Origin: Cricetomys ansorgei
Lineage: Eukaryota; Chordata; Mammalia; Rodentia; Nesomyidae
Assembly: GCA_026225945.1 (NCBI GenBank)
Contig: JAMJFZ010003743.1
Coordinates: 23,636-87,635, forward strand
Length of the DNA stretch: 64,000 nucleotides
Direction: 5' to 3'
Each line of letters begins with the position of its first letter. Position 1 is the first letter of the stretch. Positions 38,504 through 49,547 of this stretch are shown one piece after another. The translations under genes were made by a program, and so were the position numbers. The notes under the pieces were generated by a model, which saw only the letters and a list, made by a program, of their open reading frames with translations, did no database searches and was not told the DNA's origin.

Positions 38504-39784
38504 GTATGAGGTCAGGGTACAGACTTGGTGTTTTCTGAGCCAAGAGCCCCTTAATACCGCAGATGTTCTCTGAGCACGAACATCTGTGGTGTTCGGCAGG
38601 ATGATCAGGAAGGAATGCTGCTCTTGCCTACAAGGCTGTGGTTTGCTTAGCCTGTAGGCCAAACAGGGAGAGCAAAGGTCTACAGAAAAGTGGGCTTGAG
38701 TTGGAAGTTCTTAGCTAGAGAACTGCTTGTCAACCTTCCCAATGCTGTGATTCCTCATGTTATCGTGACCCCCAGCCACAAAACCATTTGTTGGGGCATC
38801 GTAACTGTACCTTTGCTAGTGTTATGAATCATAATATGAATATCTAATCTGAAGGTGGTCGTAGACGATCCCTGTCAAAGGGTCCTTTTGACTTCCTAAA
38901 GGGTTCGAACCCTCAGATTGAGAACCAGTGATCTAGACGTTCAGAATTTTAAAGGGCTGACAGGAAGAAATAAGTTCTAAAGCACACAGAGAGAAGAAAT
39001 GTAGACTTTCTGTGTGAGTTGATCGTTGTCTAGAAGGCTAAAAATATGGCCTGTAAGATTTTCCCCATATTCTGAGATCCCTTCACTCCTTATCTAATGT
39101 AGAATATTCTCTATTTCTATGAGCAAATAATGGTGGATCAATGTTTCAAGAATTATGAGCTGGATTGCCTGTATCACCTTGTCTCCCTGTAAAGAGGCTT
39201 GCTGGCTTTAAACTGCCACCACAAAGCAGTTTCTAGTTGTGATGCAGAGAAACTAGAGAGGTTTTGAACTCCTGAGCATTTATCCTCGGCATTCTGTGTG
39301 TTGGGAGCAGAGGTGTGTTCTGCTTTGCCCAGTTTGAGCAATAAAGCAAGAAATGAATGAAACTGGGAATGGAATCCAGCCCTTCCTGCATCATAGGCAT
39401 TCACACTACCAGATCCACCTCATATCCACCCTCAACTCACATTTACATTTTGGGGTCCTCTACTTAATAGTGAATTCTTTTCTCCCTTTACCATTCCTAC
39501 GTCAACTCTCTTCCCTGGCTGTGGTGGCAGGCAGTTTCCCTTTTCTTTCCATGTTTGTTCTTTCAAACTTCCTTGAGTCATGTTGTTATATTGTTTTATA
39601 ATTTTCTGGTTCATACACTGCTATTCATTTCAATGTATGTCTTAGTTTGGTCATACACATGTCAGCATTTTATACTCTTGATTCCTTTCCCGGTTAAATA
39701 AATGAAGTCTAGAATTCCAAGTCAATTCCAGCTCTCAGTCAGTCACACAACACTTTAACCATGTTATGCTAAGGTCATTGTGTT

Positions 39785-39834
<50 letters not shown>

Positions 39835-42676
39835 GAAGAGAGACAGAGAGAGAGAGACAGAGACAGAGAGAGAGACAGAGAGAGAGAGACAAAGAAATTT
39901 GGGGGGATATCAGGACTGTGGGCTTTCTACATGGTTTCCGGGATCTCATGGTTGTATAACAAGCTTTCTTAAGAGGAGCAGTCTTTCCAGCGGAAAATCC
40001 ATTGTTTTCTGTTAGTTATTTTTACTTGCTCCCGTTGTGTTTGTGTGTTTTTTGTTGTTTGTTTGAGACATGGTTTCTTTATTTGTTTCTGGCTGTTCTA
40101 GGATTCTTGAACAGGCTGGATGTGAACTCAGGGAAATCATCCTACTTCTGCATCTTGAGCACTCCTATCATGTTAATGAAACTATAAAGAAATGTGTCTA
40201 AAGAGCAAATAGTGGCAGAGAATATATATATATGTATATATATTATGTATATATATGTATGTATATATATGTGTATATATCTGTATATCTGTATGTTTAC
40301 CTGCATATATACACATTCATATGTAAATATACGTCTATATTACAAATTTTTTTGTTAGTGGCTTTATGAAATACAATTCAGCATGATAAAAATTCTATTC
40401 TAGAAGAGATGAAAGTAGGAAAGATAAAACATGTAATAATTTCCCTGGAGGGGAAATTAATTAGCAATTTGCAAGCCCAGCTTGACAATGCACAGTCAGA
40501 ATGAGCCTCATCATTATTAGGCTATCAAATCACTATGGTAATGGCTGTAGATTATAAAAGCTTCTTTTAGATACTCAGTAGATATCTCCCATCAGAAAGC
40601 CCTTCCTGCCAGCTCATCCTTCTCTTTCTTGCTTCCAAGTCTAGTAATTGTAGTAGATTTTGCACTGGTATGTGACATTCTCAGTTGATAAATGTACATA
40701 TTCAGTACATTTACTTCCTATATGGCTCACAGGTTTTCAGAAACTCTCTTGAATTAGATGATTTCCAGAGTTTGATCTGCTACCTTGCTTTAGCTTTTAT
40801 ACCTTTCAGAGTTCAGTTTTTGTTTGTTGTTGTTTCTATTGTACTCAAATACATGGGAGCTAGATTTCTCAGATTTGTGGCTTGAATAGTTTGAACTTTC
40901 ACTTTGGTCTACCTCAGCATTGTCCAACAATAATAGCCAAACACTGGATTCAACTCACTTTTCCTCCAACGGGAGAATATCTCAACAAACTGCAGGATAA
41001 CTAAAGAGTGAAATACGACTTAGAAATGAAAAGGGAACGAATTATGTATCATTAGTCTGCCTTTGTTTTGAACCTCAGGATTTATAGTTACTTTCTCTTG
41101 AATTTCAAAACTTAGTCAGTTTTAATTAAATGATTATATTAATGTTTCAATCTCAAGTCATGATTTAACCTGATACCAGCTGATACTCATGCTATCTGCA
41201 TTAAAAATCTAAAAGATGCATTTCAGTGTTACATACAAGAACAGCAAAAAAATCATTCAAACTGAATTAACTTGTTGACATCAACTGTGTAGCAGTGGTC
41301 ACTGCACATCACCTAACCAAATCTCAGTTGAGGTGCTGGGGAGATGGCACTGTGGTAATGAGCACGTCCTGCTCCTGCAGGAGACCCGGGTTAGGTTCAC
41401 AGCATCTGAGTCAGGCAGCTCAGAACCACTTGTAACTGCAGATTCTGAGGGATCTGTTGTCTGCTGGGCTCCCCAAGACCTTTTTATGTGTGGTGCACAA
41501 CAATACATGCAGGCATACCCACGTACATATAAATTTTAAAATGTTTTTCTAAAAATACGTGTTCTGTCTGAAATAACAGTTGACATCATAGTCAGGCCAA
41601 AACAAAACTGTATATAAGTGGAACAACAATTTAAAATTCAGTTTTAAGTTTTGGTTCAAAAATATCAAAACTAAAATACTGATTTTGCAGGCATCACATT
41701 TTAAGACTTCTATAGCTTCATATGGTTAGTTGACACCAAATTTTGCGGCATATGCAATGAGCGTCCCATTTTTGTGTATATTATCCCTATTGTGTTTTTT
41801 GTTTTGAGCTGTGGAATGGCTCACTCCACTGTATAGGCCAGGCTGGTCTTGAACTCTCCGTCTTCCTGACTCAGCCTGATGTGTTTGAAACCACAGGCAT
41901 ATGTCACTGTAGTCAACTCTTTTCCCCAGTGCAGGTGCTAGAACCCCAGGCCTTGCACGCGCAGGGCACATAGTCTAGCAGTGATCTACATCTCTCGTCC
42001 TCTTCAGATTGCTTCAAGTCCTTGCCGTTTCTTCTGTGTGCATTCTCCTATCTGTGTCTTAGAGTAGACCCCAGTGAGTCAGATTTGAGGCACCAGAGGG
42101 TCAAGATTGCCCCAGTCTCTTAGATTTCCTCTCTGTGGTAGCTCTGCATTTACCTACAATCAGAGAATGGGAAGCGCTGCTGCTCTTCTGAAATTGGCTG
42201 CCATGTCTTCGAACTAATACATCTAGGCTCCTCTGGATCATTCCTATTCCCGATGCCATCAGATGGTGCTGTTGCTCTCTTCTTCCTGTGAATCATTCTC
42301 TAATGCGAGGCAAATCTCGATGTTCAAGTTTTTCCCTTAACTTGTTTATAGTCTGGGTTTCATCAGATGTCTTCCGAGTTGTATTTTCAATATTGTCCCC
42401 ATATTTTCTTTCACTGTCCAGTTGGTCTGTCTCCTTGCTCTGTACACTTTTCAAAGCAATTGAAAAGGGTCTTGCTATTGCATCCTCTTCGGACAAGTTT
42501 GGGTCATTCAATAATACTTTAAAGAATTAGATAAAGAATTCATCATTGTGTTAACGTGGAAAATAGGAGGAAATGTGGTAGGCATTCGAGATGAACGGGA
42601 AAGCCAAAAAATGAAGAATGCCAACCAGTTTACTTAAGTAGAGGTTTTGGCTAAGGGATGGCTGAGAGTTCTATAG

Positions 42677-42762
42677 AGATGGATAGCATTGACCTCATGA
42701 AACTACAGCTCCAGGAAAAGAATGAATTTAATAGCACTCTGCAATCCGCTGAGTTGGGATGA
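42677..42762 (+). pseudogene. Golgb1-like: Dead giantin-like exon 5, copy 6
   Basis: Relic in U6; TGA at 42760-42762. This is the last copy; the corresponding part of U7 is deleted. Confidence 0.65.
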
Positions 42763-44209
42763 TGGTACCTTTATCAGAATAATGTATCATGGCGTCTGGA
42801 GTATTCTTATATGGCAGGTCGATTCCAGCAGTCACGTTTAAAAGCCTGTGGACGACAGTATAGTAGCTAGGATCACACTGTCAAACTTAGCGGGATGTGG
42901 TAGAAGAAATCAGAAGTATGGTAACTGGTCCATATACAAATTGGAAGTACTTGAACCTCAAAAATTGCAATTCATACTGGTGACCTTGCCATAGCTTTAT
43001 TGATGACTATTTTTATCTCAGACGTCAAGAAACTCCAGTTTAAAACCACACAGAGATTCAGGCTCTTAGGAATGGACTCGTGCTGAGTTCACAGAAGACT
43101 GCTAGAAATACCTAATGACATACAAATTCTTAGCACCATTCTTTCCATAAATCAAAATCTTGTTAGGAAGACACACCTTAACCTTAAAGTTACTCAATAA
43201 ACATATAATAAAGAAGAGCTAAAGGATATGAAATTCCTTGATAATGGCTCTAGTGTGTGCCACTCATCTTCATATTCATTTGAGAAGAGAGAGCTGGTCC
43301 TTTTGCACTGGTACTCTGAATGCTCTGTTTGTTCTCAGTTTCCTTTCTGATGACCTACAACATCTTTCTCCTTTGAGAATTCTTTTCACTCATGAAAAAT
43401 AGTTTGATGCCTAAAGTGTCTTTGTACACAGCACACAGCTGATCTTTTCCATCAGATATGTTGGAATCTTGTAGTTTAAATTGCCCACTGTATAGGGATG
43501 ACAAGCTATAGTAAACACAGCAATATATACCTAGAGATTGATATCTTATACATTAGCTTTTGAAATTCCAAGCAGAGAGTGGTCAGATTTTTTTTTATTT
43601 TCAAATAAATTAGTTTCGTCTCGTTTTATATATTTGATTGATTGATTGGTTGGTTGATTTGGTTTGATAGAGGATCTCTTGTCACACGTTTGCCGGAAAG
43701 TTTGCTAGCAAAAGGTGATCTTGTACTCCTGAGCTTTCAATTCCTGCCTTCTATGAGTTGGAGTCAGAAGTGTGTGCTGCTGTGGCCAGTTTATGCAGTG
43801 CTGGGAATCAAAGCCAGGCCTTCCTGAGTGTGAGGCATTCACAGTAGTAGCTAAGCCACAGATCCAGCCCTCAACTCACCTCTAGTTTTCAATTTGGGGA
43901 TCTTCTACTTAATAGTATGTATTCCTTGCCTCCCTTTATTTTCTTCTTTGTTAAAAGTAGGATAATAATGCTTAAAGTTAGACAAAATATTTATTGTATA
44001 AATAGCTTAATAAACAAATAAATAAGTTATTGTAGGATACATATTGTTGGATTAGTTAGGACTGAGTTTCAAGAGAGAGGCATTTGGCAGACGATGAGGT
44101 GGGTTGTGGGAATTCCAGAGGGAAGTGAATGCCTTGTCTCTGTGTATTGTTGTTGTTATGTTGTTTTGTGGTTTGATCATTTATTTGTTTTGAAATGTGT
44201 AAATACCAG

Positions 44210-44362
44210 GAATGTCCCCAGGAATCAGACATGGAATTGAATCCTGGCAAAGAAAAAGATGTTCTACAAGACCCGGCCGATGGCAAGAATGCAGTGTTGG
44301 AGCTGAATGCTATCATCAGAGAGAAGGATATCCAACTGCAGCAGAAGGATGAAGCTCTGGAG
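44210..44362 (+). CDS. Golgb1-like: Giantin-like exon 3, copy 6
   Basis: 153 nt, open, phase 0; LNPGKEKD with the derived PADGK segment, as in copy 4. Confidence 0.85.
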
Positions 44363-44543
44363 GTATTGTGGTTTGTTTGGGTCATTTGCTGAGCATTGGA
44401 TAAAGACAGGTCATTTTCTTAGAGTGTTCCAGAATCTGGTTCCTATTCCTAAGTACAGCAAGAGACTTACTGCCTGCCAGAAGTCAGCTGTGTGTTAGGT
44501 AAATGGTGAACACACGTTTATTGTCATCATTGGTCTACGGCAG

Positions 44544-44684
44544 GAAAGCAGAGCAGCAGAAAAGAAATGGGAAGAAATGCTACGTCGAGGCAAGGCCATC
44601 TGGAAAAATCACAAGAAGAAAATGAAGGCAAAAGAAAGGACCGCTTTGCCCGCGGAACCCCAGTCAGCAGAGCAGGTCTCCCAG
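44544..44684 (+). CDS. Golgb1-like: Giantin-like exon 4, copy 6
   Basis: 141 nt, open, phase 0. Unlike the other five copies, whose donor is gtatga, this one has the stronger donor gtaaga. It is the copy from which splicing out of the array must occur. Confidence 0.85.
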
Positions 44685-46260
44685 GTAAGATGTCAGGGTA
44701 CAGACTTGGTGTTTCCTGAGCCAGTAGCCTCTTAATACCGCAGGTCTTCTCTGAGCATGAACATCTGTGGTATTCGGCAGGATGATCAGGCAGGAATGCT
44801 GCCATTGCCTACAAGGCTGTGGTTTGCTTGGCCTGTAGGCCAAACAGGGAGAGCAAAGGTCTACAGAAAGGTGGGCTTGAGTTGGAAGTTCTTAGCTACA
44901 GCACTGCTTGTCAACCTTCCCAATGCTGCGATTCCTCATGTTGTAGTAATCGCCAGCCACAAAACTATTTGTTGGGACATCATAACTGTAACTTTGCTAC
45001 TGTTATGAATCATAATATGAATATCTAATCTGAAGGTGGTCGTAGACGACCCCTGTAAAAGGGTCCTTTGACCTCCTAAAAGGTCCCAACCCTCAGGTTG
45101 AGAACCAGTGATCTAGACATTCAGAATTTTAAAGGGCTGACAGGAAGAAATAAGCTCTAAAGCACACAGAGAGAAGACATGTAGACTTTCTGTGTGAGTT
45201 GATTATTTGCTAGAAGATTTAAAACTATGGCCTCTAAGTTTTTCTCCACACTCTGAAATCCTTTTACTCTATATGTAATATTGAATATTCTCTCTTTCTA
45301 TGATCAAATAATGGTGGAATTTTGTTCCATGAATTATGGTCTGAATGTCCTGGATTACCTTTCTACCTGTAAGTGGGCTCACTGCGTTTAAACTGCCACC
45401 CCAAAGCATTGTCCATTTGGGATGCAGACGGACAAAGCAACCTGTCTTCAGAGTAATACTGTGTTGCCCAGGTCAATTCTCTTCATCTTTCTCTTAACAG
45501 CCACACTCTTTATCTCTTTAGAGAATCAGAATCAGGTTTATGGAGCAGTTGTGCAGATCAACTGAGGCAGGTGTGTCACTCTGCACAGTGTAGTAAAGGT
45601 TCCTAGGCCTCTACCTACAGTGCACATGTTTTTGTTTGCTTTCTTTGTCTCTTGTACTCTTTGAATCACTGTGTTATTATTTTCAGAAATGTTAGTTCTT
45701 GGTGGATGGGGAGAAGGTTTTCTCAGTTTCTGAGCCATAGCCCTTAAGGGCACTTGTTACTGCTCAGTGAACTGAATAGTGTTTCCCTTCAGGGACTTGT
45801 GCTCAGAGCACATTGCTTTTCCTTGTTTGGACGGGAGACATAGCTCAGTGGAGGTGCACCTATGTCTGTGTGAGGCCTGAGGTGTAGTTCTTACAATGGT
45901 GGAGGCAGAGATGGAGAAGAACCAGAAGAATACTGTTTAACACCTCAGTTGATTTCAGAAGCAGGTATTCTTTGTTTGAATTGGTTTTCTCCTTTGTGGT
46001 TCAGAATTCATATCTCTCCCCCGGCCATGGTTGCAGGCACTGACATATTTTTTCCAGGTTTGTTCTTTCAAACTCCCTTGTGTTGGGATTTTAGATTGTT
46101 TTTTACGTATCCATTTTATATTCTGCTTTTCATTTTAACTTACTTCATATCCCTAGGCTTTAAACATGTCAGCATCTTATTGCTCCGTTTTCTTTCCTTG
46201 TTAAATAAATGATGTCCAGAAGTCCCATTCACCTCCAACTGTCACAGAAACTCTTTAACC

Positions 46261-46261
<1 letters not shown>

Positions 46262-46306
<45 letters not shown>
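46262..46306. repeat. (TG)n microsatellite in U7
   Basis: About 20 TG dinucleotides at the position homologous to the TG/GA repeat of other units; the GA half is missing. A GTT-rich run and an antisense B1 (about 46530-46640) follow. Confidence 0.9.
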
Positions 46307-46969
46307 ATATCAGAGGCAGGAGGAGGGTGTCAGATCCCTAAAAGCTGGAGTATTGATGTGACGACTGGCTTGCTTCATGTGTTCTGGGATGCAAACCCTG
46401 GTCCTCGTGGTCATAGAACAAACTGTCTTAATCTGAGGCATCTTCCCAGCCAAAAATTCTTTGATTTTTGTTAGTTTTTTTCCTTGCTCCTGTCATTGTT
46501 GTTGTTGTTGTTTTGTCTTGTTGTTGTTGTTTGTTTGTTTGAGACAGGGTTTCTTTATGTGGTTCTCATTGTTTTAGGATGAGAGCCAGACTTGTTCCTA
46601 ACTCACAGACACCCTCCTACTTCTGCTTCCGGAGTGCTCCTTTCATTTTAATGAATCTGGAGTTAAATGTCTCTTAAGGACAAGTAGTTTAAAAGATCAT
46701 ATATATGTATATATATGCAACTTTCAAGTTAATGACTTTAATGCATTTTCACCATGATTAGAATTTTGATCCCAGAAATGTCTTTGCACACAACACACAG
46801 CTGCTCTTGTCCATCAAATAGATATACTGATAGCTTGTAGTTAAATTTGCTGCCTGTCTAGGACTGGCTGACTGTTGTGTACACAGTTAGTAGTACATAT
46901 CTAGAAACTGTAACTTTATCCTATTAGGTTCTATTTGGTTCTTAATGTGCAGCACCAAATAAATACCAA

Positions 46970-47110
46970 AAGCCAAGCGTGGTATCAAAAGCCATTATTC
47001 TAGCATTCAGAGGCTGAGATAGTTAGATCATGGGTTTGACAGTGGTCTTGGCTACACGGCAAGTTTTAGGCTAGCCTAGGCTACACAGTGATACCCTGTC
47101 TCAAAGAACA
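46970..47110 (+). mobile_element. B1-like SINE
   Basis: 'ccaagcgtggtatcaaaagc', 'cattattctagcattcag', 'agcctaggctacacagtg' and 'taccctgtctcaaaga' are diverged B1 blocks in sense order, next to the right edge of the array. Confidence 0.65.
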
Positions 47111-47875
47111 AAAATGAGAAAAGTAATATTAGCATCTGAGTATTTTGAGAGAAAGAATTTTGTGAATGTGGCAGATATGAGAACCTACATGAAAAGGATG
47201 TGACTTAGCATAAGTGTGAGAGATATTACTGTAGGCCAGAGTGTTCTTGTGATGGAGAAGACTTGGGAAAGGCTGAGACAAGGAATGTGGTACATTTAAG
47301 AGAAAGTCTCAGGCGATGACAGCTGAATGTAGCCTTCTGGGGAGGTGGTGTGCCCTTAGAAGCATGCCCAGTTCTTTAGTCAAAGAAAATCTTTGAAAAC
47401 ATGCAAGAAAGATTTGTATTTCCATTGGTAGAGCATCTTGAATAACATACCTGAGTTTCTCACTCCTGGGTGTGAGTTTCTGGGACTACTTTTCAGCATG
47501 GGTCTGATACTGAAAGAAGTACCAGGGCTAATAGAAGTCTTAAGTTCGCTTGAACATTTAATTTTCTAATCTTTTCAGAGTTAAGAAAACAATCTTCTTG
47601 CATATTTTAAGTGCTTTTAGTATCCATGAAAATTTCTAATGAAGATTCCAAGTTGATTATTCATTTGGGAGTAGGCTGGAAGTTATTGTTGGGTCTCTTG
47701 CTCTTCCAAGGTTCTTGCCCTTGACATTTAGAGCTGAGTTTTAGAGAACCACTTTCTGTCAGTGCTGAGTGCCCATCTTTGGAGTGCAGGCTGTAAGAGT
47801 TGTCTGTACAATGCTCTGGAGAATAGTTTGTATAGTTCCTCTGGCGTGTGTCTTAGGTTGCCTTCCCTGCATCAG
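47111..47875. other. Intron sequence
   Basis: I see no exon homology or recognisable repeat here. It leads into the acceptor at 47875. Confidence 0.4.
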
Positions 47876-47979
47876 GTGGTCAGAAAGAAAGATGCCGCCT
47901 TTGAAACACAGGTTCGTGTCTAAGAAGATGAGCTTCTTCAGTCAATAACCCAGGCAGATGTGGAAACACAGATGCCCAG
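47876..47979 (+). pseudogene. Golgb1-like: Giantin-like VVREKDA-type exon, with nonsense codon and 1-nt deletion
   Basis: After 'ccctgcatcag' the frame reads VVRKKDAAFETQVRV, TAA (47921-47923), then EDELLQSITQADVETQMP. This matches giantin VVREKDARFETQVRLHEDEL and TQADVETEMQQ. The stop replaces the histidine codon. The exon ends 'atgcccag' before gtgtgt, one base short of the expected ATG-CAG-CAG, so the exon is 104 nt and shifts the frame. It is broken twice. If included in mRNA it terminates translation; if skipped, the neighbouring phase-0 exons join in frame. Confidence 0.75.
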
Positions 47980-49433
47980 GTGTGTTTGCTCAAACTCCAG
48001 AGAATGACTGTCATTTTGGTTAAGATTTAATCAAGACTTCACAGCCACTTTCCAACCACTGCCCTCCCCACCGCCCTCCATGTGGCCTCCACGTGTTCCG
48101 TGGCTTCTTATTGGCATGCCTGTCTTTTGTTGCATATCGTTTTTTGTCTTGTCCTTACTTTCCCTTTTTACTTAGCTCATCAGGTTGGAACTTGTAACTT
48201 TAAAGCTGAATTTACTTGTAGATGTCATGTAGGAGTCAGCAATGGGTTGGTTTTTCTTTCATATGCTGATTTACAGCTACCAATCCTGCTCTAAACCTGA
48301 TCTAAAACTTCAAATCAATGAAGTCAGTTTTGTATTTAAAAAATGGAGTTAAAAAGTAATTTTGAAATCACACATTATTTTCCTAAATAATTTTTTAAAA
48401 AAAGCTCATTGAATAGATACTGAAAATTGACTTTATTGTATTAAGTTTACCATGGAGTAACTCACATTGTTTGTACTTACTATGCTGAACCCTGTGGTAA
48501 TGAAAGGCACTTTAGTGACAGTTTGATTTGTGTTTGTATGTGTGTGTTCATGTCTGCACAGATGCAGGTTTATGCGTACAGGTGTGCATGCACTCATGGA
48601 CTTGTGTGTAGAGGCGAGATGACAACTTTGGATGCCATTCCTTCCCAGGAGCCATCCCTTCACCTTGATATTTTTCCCTTCTGAGAAGGGGCCTCTCATT
48701 GGCCTAGCACACCAGTTAGGCCAGCTAGGCTGGCTGTCCCAGAAGCCTCAGGAGTCTGTCCTGTTTCCACCTTCTCAGTGCTGGGATTCCAAGCACATCC
48801 CACCAGGCCTGACTTTATTGTATGGATTCTGGGGGTTGAACTCAGGTCCTCACAAGCACTTTGGCAGTTGTACCTTCCTTTTCAGCCTCTCATCTGTTTG
48901 TTTTTGAGTGAAAACTTGTTCCATGTTCTAAGCAGTCTTTCAGAATATACTACTAAGGGGATTTTCAGAGTACACTACCTTGAAAGACAGAATATTAATT
49001 GTATATATTGATTTATTTATTCAGTGAGTAGTTTTCAAGTGCCTGCTCTGTGATTGAAAACAGAAGAGAAATGGTTTCTGCTTATGTAGACTGTTCACTT
49101 TTGTAGGTAAGAATTGCATGTTACTTATACTATTTAGGGACAGGACAGGAACTGTATAATCTTGAAAGTTAGTGTGTGTCCTTTTATTTTAAGTATTTGG
49201 TTCCCTGATCCAAGGCCTTGCTTGCATTGGGGTGTGGTTCTTGTCTCGCTCTGGAGAAGGCATTTAAGAGATTGTCTTGCTGCTGGGTGGGTCACAGCAT
49301 GCTGGTGCCCTACTTTTTAATGTCTTTCCTTCCATGCTGAAACATAGTGGTACAGCTGCCCTGGTGTTTTGGAAAGTAGTTAAATAATTGTGCTTTTTCA
49401 TCTCTAGTTATGTCTAACGTGTTTTCTCTTCAG
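47980..49433. other. Intron sequence with an antisense SINE
   Basis: The segment about 48530-48890 is an antisense B4/RSINE-type composite: 'gggcctctcattggcctag', 'gctaggctggctgtccc', 'cagtgctgggattccaagc' and 'gggggttgaactcaggtcc'. No giantin homology outside the flanking exons. Confidence 0.5.
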
Positions 49434-49547
49434 AAATTGAGGGTTAAGCAGAGGAAGCTTGAAGAACATGAGGAAGCTTTGTTGGGCCGTGGTCAGGTGG
49501 TATACTTGCTGCAGCAGGAGCTGACTTTGGCTAGACAGAGAAACCAG
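49434..49547 (+). CDS. Golgb1-like: Giantin-like KLRV-RKLEEHEE exon
   Basis: 114 nt, 38 codons, phase 0 at both ends. Acceptor gttttctcttcag is strong; donor gtgtgg is moderate. It encodes KLRVKQRKLEEHEEALLG, then RGQVVYLLQQELTLARQRNQ. The giantin segment is KLRVLQRKLEEHEESLVG, then RAQVVDLLQQELTAAEQRNQ, the same length, which confirms the exon borders. This is the best-preserved single-copy exon. In giantin it is followed by further coiled-coil exons, none of which I find downstream here. Confidence 0.85.

Larger units (their letters stand above)
37341..43519 (+). repeat. Tandem unit U6 (6,179 bp, complete)
   Basis: Nearly identical to U4/U5 through most of its length. Around 40386-40460 ('agcatgataaaaattc', 'ataatttccctggag') and near 43175-43215 ('acacaccttaacc', 'aacatataataaag') it carries variants of U1/U2 or U1 type rather than those of U3-U5, so it is a mosaic. 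Confidence 0.9.
43520..46930 (+). repeat. Truncated last tandem unit U7, with an older 3' half
   Basis: Up to about 45240 U7 is close to the other units and carries the sixth exon pair. From about 45240 the match is visibly weaker ('ctgcgtttaaactgccacc', 'gttaaataaatgatgtccag') and has extra sequence around 45440-45950. At about 46778 it jumps from the block after the AT repeat to the block normally just before the next unit ('tctttgcacacaacacacagctg'). About 3 kb including B2 and exon 5 is missing. Confidence 0.75.

Noticed and set aside
8829..46930. CRISPR-like or satellite array
   Set aside because: Repeat units are about 6.2 kb of rodent intron, exon and SINE sequence, not short repeats with spacers or satellite monomers.
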